Part shown: positions 50,287 through 51,688 of the stretch, piece by piece | How positions within the stretch are numbered: the first letter of the stretch is position 1 | Layout of the letters: each line of letters begins with the position of its first letter | Assembly: GCA_013911165.1 (NCBI GenBank) | Contig: JACETR010000012.1 | Location: forward strand, 1-51,688 | Direction: 5' to 3' | Length of the DNA: 51,688 nt | From: Planctomycetota bacterium | GTDB taxonomy: Bacteria; Planctomycetota; UBA8108; UBA1146 | Notes under the pieces: generated by a model | Databases searched by the model: none | What the model was told of the DNA's origin: nothing | What the model saw: only the letters and a program-made list of their open reading frames with translations | Position numbers and translations under genes: made by a program

Positions 50287-51688
50287 CTAATTTGACCGGA
50301 AGATTCGCAGTTTCTCTTGGGGAGGGCTCAGCATCATCAGGGCGATGGCGCATGCCATGCGGTGTTTTCCCAGGTAGCCGTCGCCACCATTGTTCTTTTT
50401 TCCACCGATATAGCGAATCTGTCCGCGGTGGTTTTGAGTCAGGGCCAGATACCAGCGCCATTCATCGACGAAGCGTTGGTAAGCCTGGCGGTCGTGTTGC
50501 CACAGAACCGCAGGGGCCAGCAGCATTCCCATGGAACCGACCGCGTGTGCTTCTCTCGTTCGTGCACGGTATTGATCCAGATAGTTGCAGAAGCGGTCCT
50601 TCAATTTCTCTTCACCACTTTTCAGCAACAGGGCGAGGGCCATCGAAGAAGTACGCAGGGAGGCATCTGCAGTTCCCGTATTCTTCATCGTCCAATAGCG
50701 AATCCCCCCATTGGGATCGATGGACTGGCGAATCTGTTCGAGGCTCAGTTTCCACGACTCATCCGGGATTTTTGCTCCGGCAATCTCTGAGATGGACCAA
50801 GCCATGTGGGAAAGGGTATTGATCACATTGAATCCCTTTCCCCGATAGCCGGTGACAACGTCGTGTCCAAACATGCCTTGCTCATCCATCCTTGCTCGCA
50901 GGCCGTCGCAGATGGTTTGAATCACTTTGGCGTTCTCTTCCGTGGGGGCGATCAGCTGGGCTTCAGAGAGGGCCACGGCTGTGGCGGTCAGTGCCCAGTT
51001 ACCGAGGTTGTCCGGTCCCTTTTGTTTCGGATCTTCCGGGATCCAAGCGCGGCCCCCAGGGCCCTGAAGCCATTTCAAAATGGGGGTCAGGTCTTTCTTG
51101 TCCTTGTCGGGCTGGGTTGCGAGCAGCGCTACGCAGGCCCACGCAGTCAAGACCCGATCTCCAGTCAGCCCTACCGGAGCATCCCAGTAACCCGCAGGTT
51201 TCAGGGAGCGAAGCAGTTGCTTGCGGGAGTTGAGGATCAACAGGTCAACCCCGGCTTGCTCGCGAAGGGAAGGACGATGGGGGAGAGGGCAGGGGAGGGT
51301 GAGGGCTTCCCCTTCCGGGTTTTCTTCTGAAGGCCTGCGAATTTTCAGAGACAGGATCCGGTCTTTTTCTTCCTTTTTTGAGGCGATGGAATCGAGCGTT
51401 TCGCCCAGGCTTTTCTGGGGCCCTGAACCGCCGGCGTCCACTTTGGCTGAATGGGGGGTAAAAGAAGTGTCGTTGAGACCGACCAGTCGGTCACCGACTT
51501 GAAGCCCTGCCACTTTTCCCGGCGAATCGTCCGCCACGGTTTCGATCTGAATCCAGGTCGATTCGGGGCTGACCTTTCCGGTGCCGCCGAGGATTCCAAG
51601 GGGAAATGTTTCCGAAGCATTCAGGCCGGTAGATACCCATCCAGTGGCCATGACGAGCAACACCGCTCTGATCCAGCAGGCGATTTGG
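50287..51688 (-). CDS. DUF6288-like exported PDZ/alpha-toroid protein (5' end beyond window)
   Basis: The frame is open to the window edge, and the residues before the first internal start (IACWIRAVLLVMATG) read as part of a signal peptide, so the true start is likely outside. Residues ~30-110 form a PDZ-like domain (VADDSPGKVAGLQVGDRLVGLN). The remaining ~300 residues are helical pairs as in the alpha/alpha toroid of DUF6288 and squalene-cyclase-like folds: RVLTAWACVALLATQ, NWALTATAVALSEAQ, and GGIRYWTMKNTGTADASLRTSS. Such proteins are common, uncharacterised and exported in planctomycetes. Family assignment rests on my memory of the domain order. Confidence 0.65.
   Translation of the reverse strand, partial: QIACWIRAVLLVMATGWVSTGLNASETFPLGILGGTGKVSPESTWIQIETVADDSPGKVAGLQVGDRLVGLNDTSFTPHSAKVDAGGSGPQKSLGETLDSIASKKEEKDRILSLKIRRPSEENPEGEALTLPCPLPHRPSLREQAGVDLLILNSRKQLLRSLKPAGYWDAPVGLTGDRVLTAWACVALLATQPDKDKKDLTPILKWLQGPGGRAWIPEDPKQKGPDNLGNWALTATAVALSEAQLIAPTEENAKVIQTICDGLRARMDEQGMFGHDVVTGYRGKGFNVINTLSHMAWSISEIAGAKIPDESWKLSLEQIRQSIDPNGGIRYWTMKNTGTADASLRTSSMALALLLKSGEEKLKDRFCNYLDQYRARTREAHAVGSMGMLLAPAVLWQHDRQAYQRFVDEWRWYLALTQNHRGQIRYIGGKKNNGGDGYLGKHRMACAIALMMLSPPQEKLRIFRSN

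Overview
The window looks like a chromosomal segment from a free-living, probably marine member of the Planctomycetota. The clues are two secreted proteins with a C-terminal dockerin-like pair of Asp/Asn-rich repeats, a tandem DUF1080 protein, a DUF6288-type PDZ/toroid protein, paired secreted amidohydrolases, a planctomycete-style MoxR/DUF58/Bat operon, and many signal-peptide or lipoprotein proteins of unknown function. I saw no phage genes, insertion sequences, CRISPR arrays, rRNA or tRNA. Most start codons can be placed from a clear GGAGG-type ribosome binding site, and GTG and TTG starts are common.

Layout. 1-1437: the end of mfd, convergent with a secreted lectin/dockerin-like protein. 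1614-6748: a plus-strand operon of two amidohydrolases (the second without metal ligands), an ArnT/PMT-type glycosyltransferase and a TPR protein. 6761-9800: an APH-like kinase divergent from an APC permease that overlaps a GT32-type glycosyltransferase. 9804-13012: tandem DUF1080 protein, then an HExxH metalloprotease coupled to a PhoD-like phosphatase. 13034-15040: thiC behind a TPP riboswitch. 15229-17070: an orphan secreted protein and a PqqB-like lipoprotein. 17074-20827 (minus): clpS, a Cache-adenylate cyclase, a methyltransferase and a DUF2017 protein, probably one operon. 20854-27326: an unknown coiled-coil protein, a 486-residue secreted protein with a 510-base structured upstream region and a strong terminator, and a 1226-residue tail-anchored protein.

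27443-32895 (minus) is a complete Bat-type operon: moxR, DUF58, a signal-peptide/TM protein, two VWA proteins and a membrane TPR protein, mostly linked by overlapping stops and starts. The TPR gene ends ...Gly-Gly-Cys-UGA, but its frame continues for 39 coding-like codons up to a stop lying only 29 bases before the operon terminator. A short hairpin with a G-first loop starts 11 bases after the UGA, which is bacterial SECIS-like geometry. This possible selenocysteine or readthrough protein is the observation most worth following up.

32973-39492: RarD-type transporter, a small membrane protein, a lipoprotein, aat, an Omp85-like barrel, an M42 peptidase and a DUF3293 protein. Aat and ClpS together suggest a bacterial N-degron pathway. 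39558-46925: recQ, then a five-gene envelope export cassette (AI-2E-type permease, TolC-like lipoprotein, HlyD-like adaptor, DUF2955/FUSC-type membrane protein, small K+-channel-like protein). 47184-49464: rmuC and a lipoprotein metalloprotease paralogous to the one at 11232. 49465-51688: a second dockerin-tailed protein and the DUF6288-type protein, which runs off the window edge.
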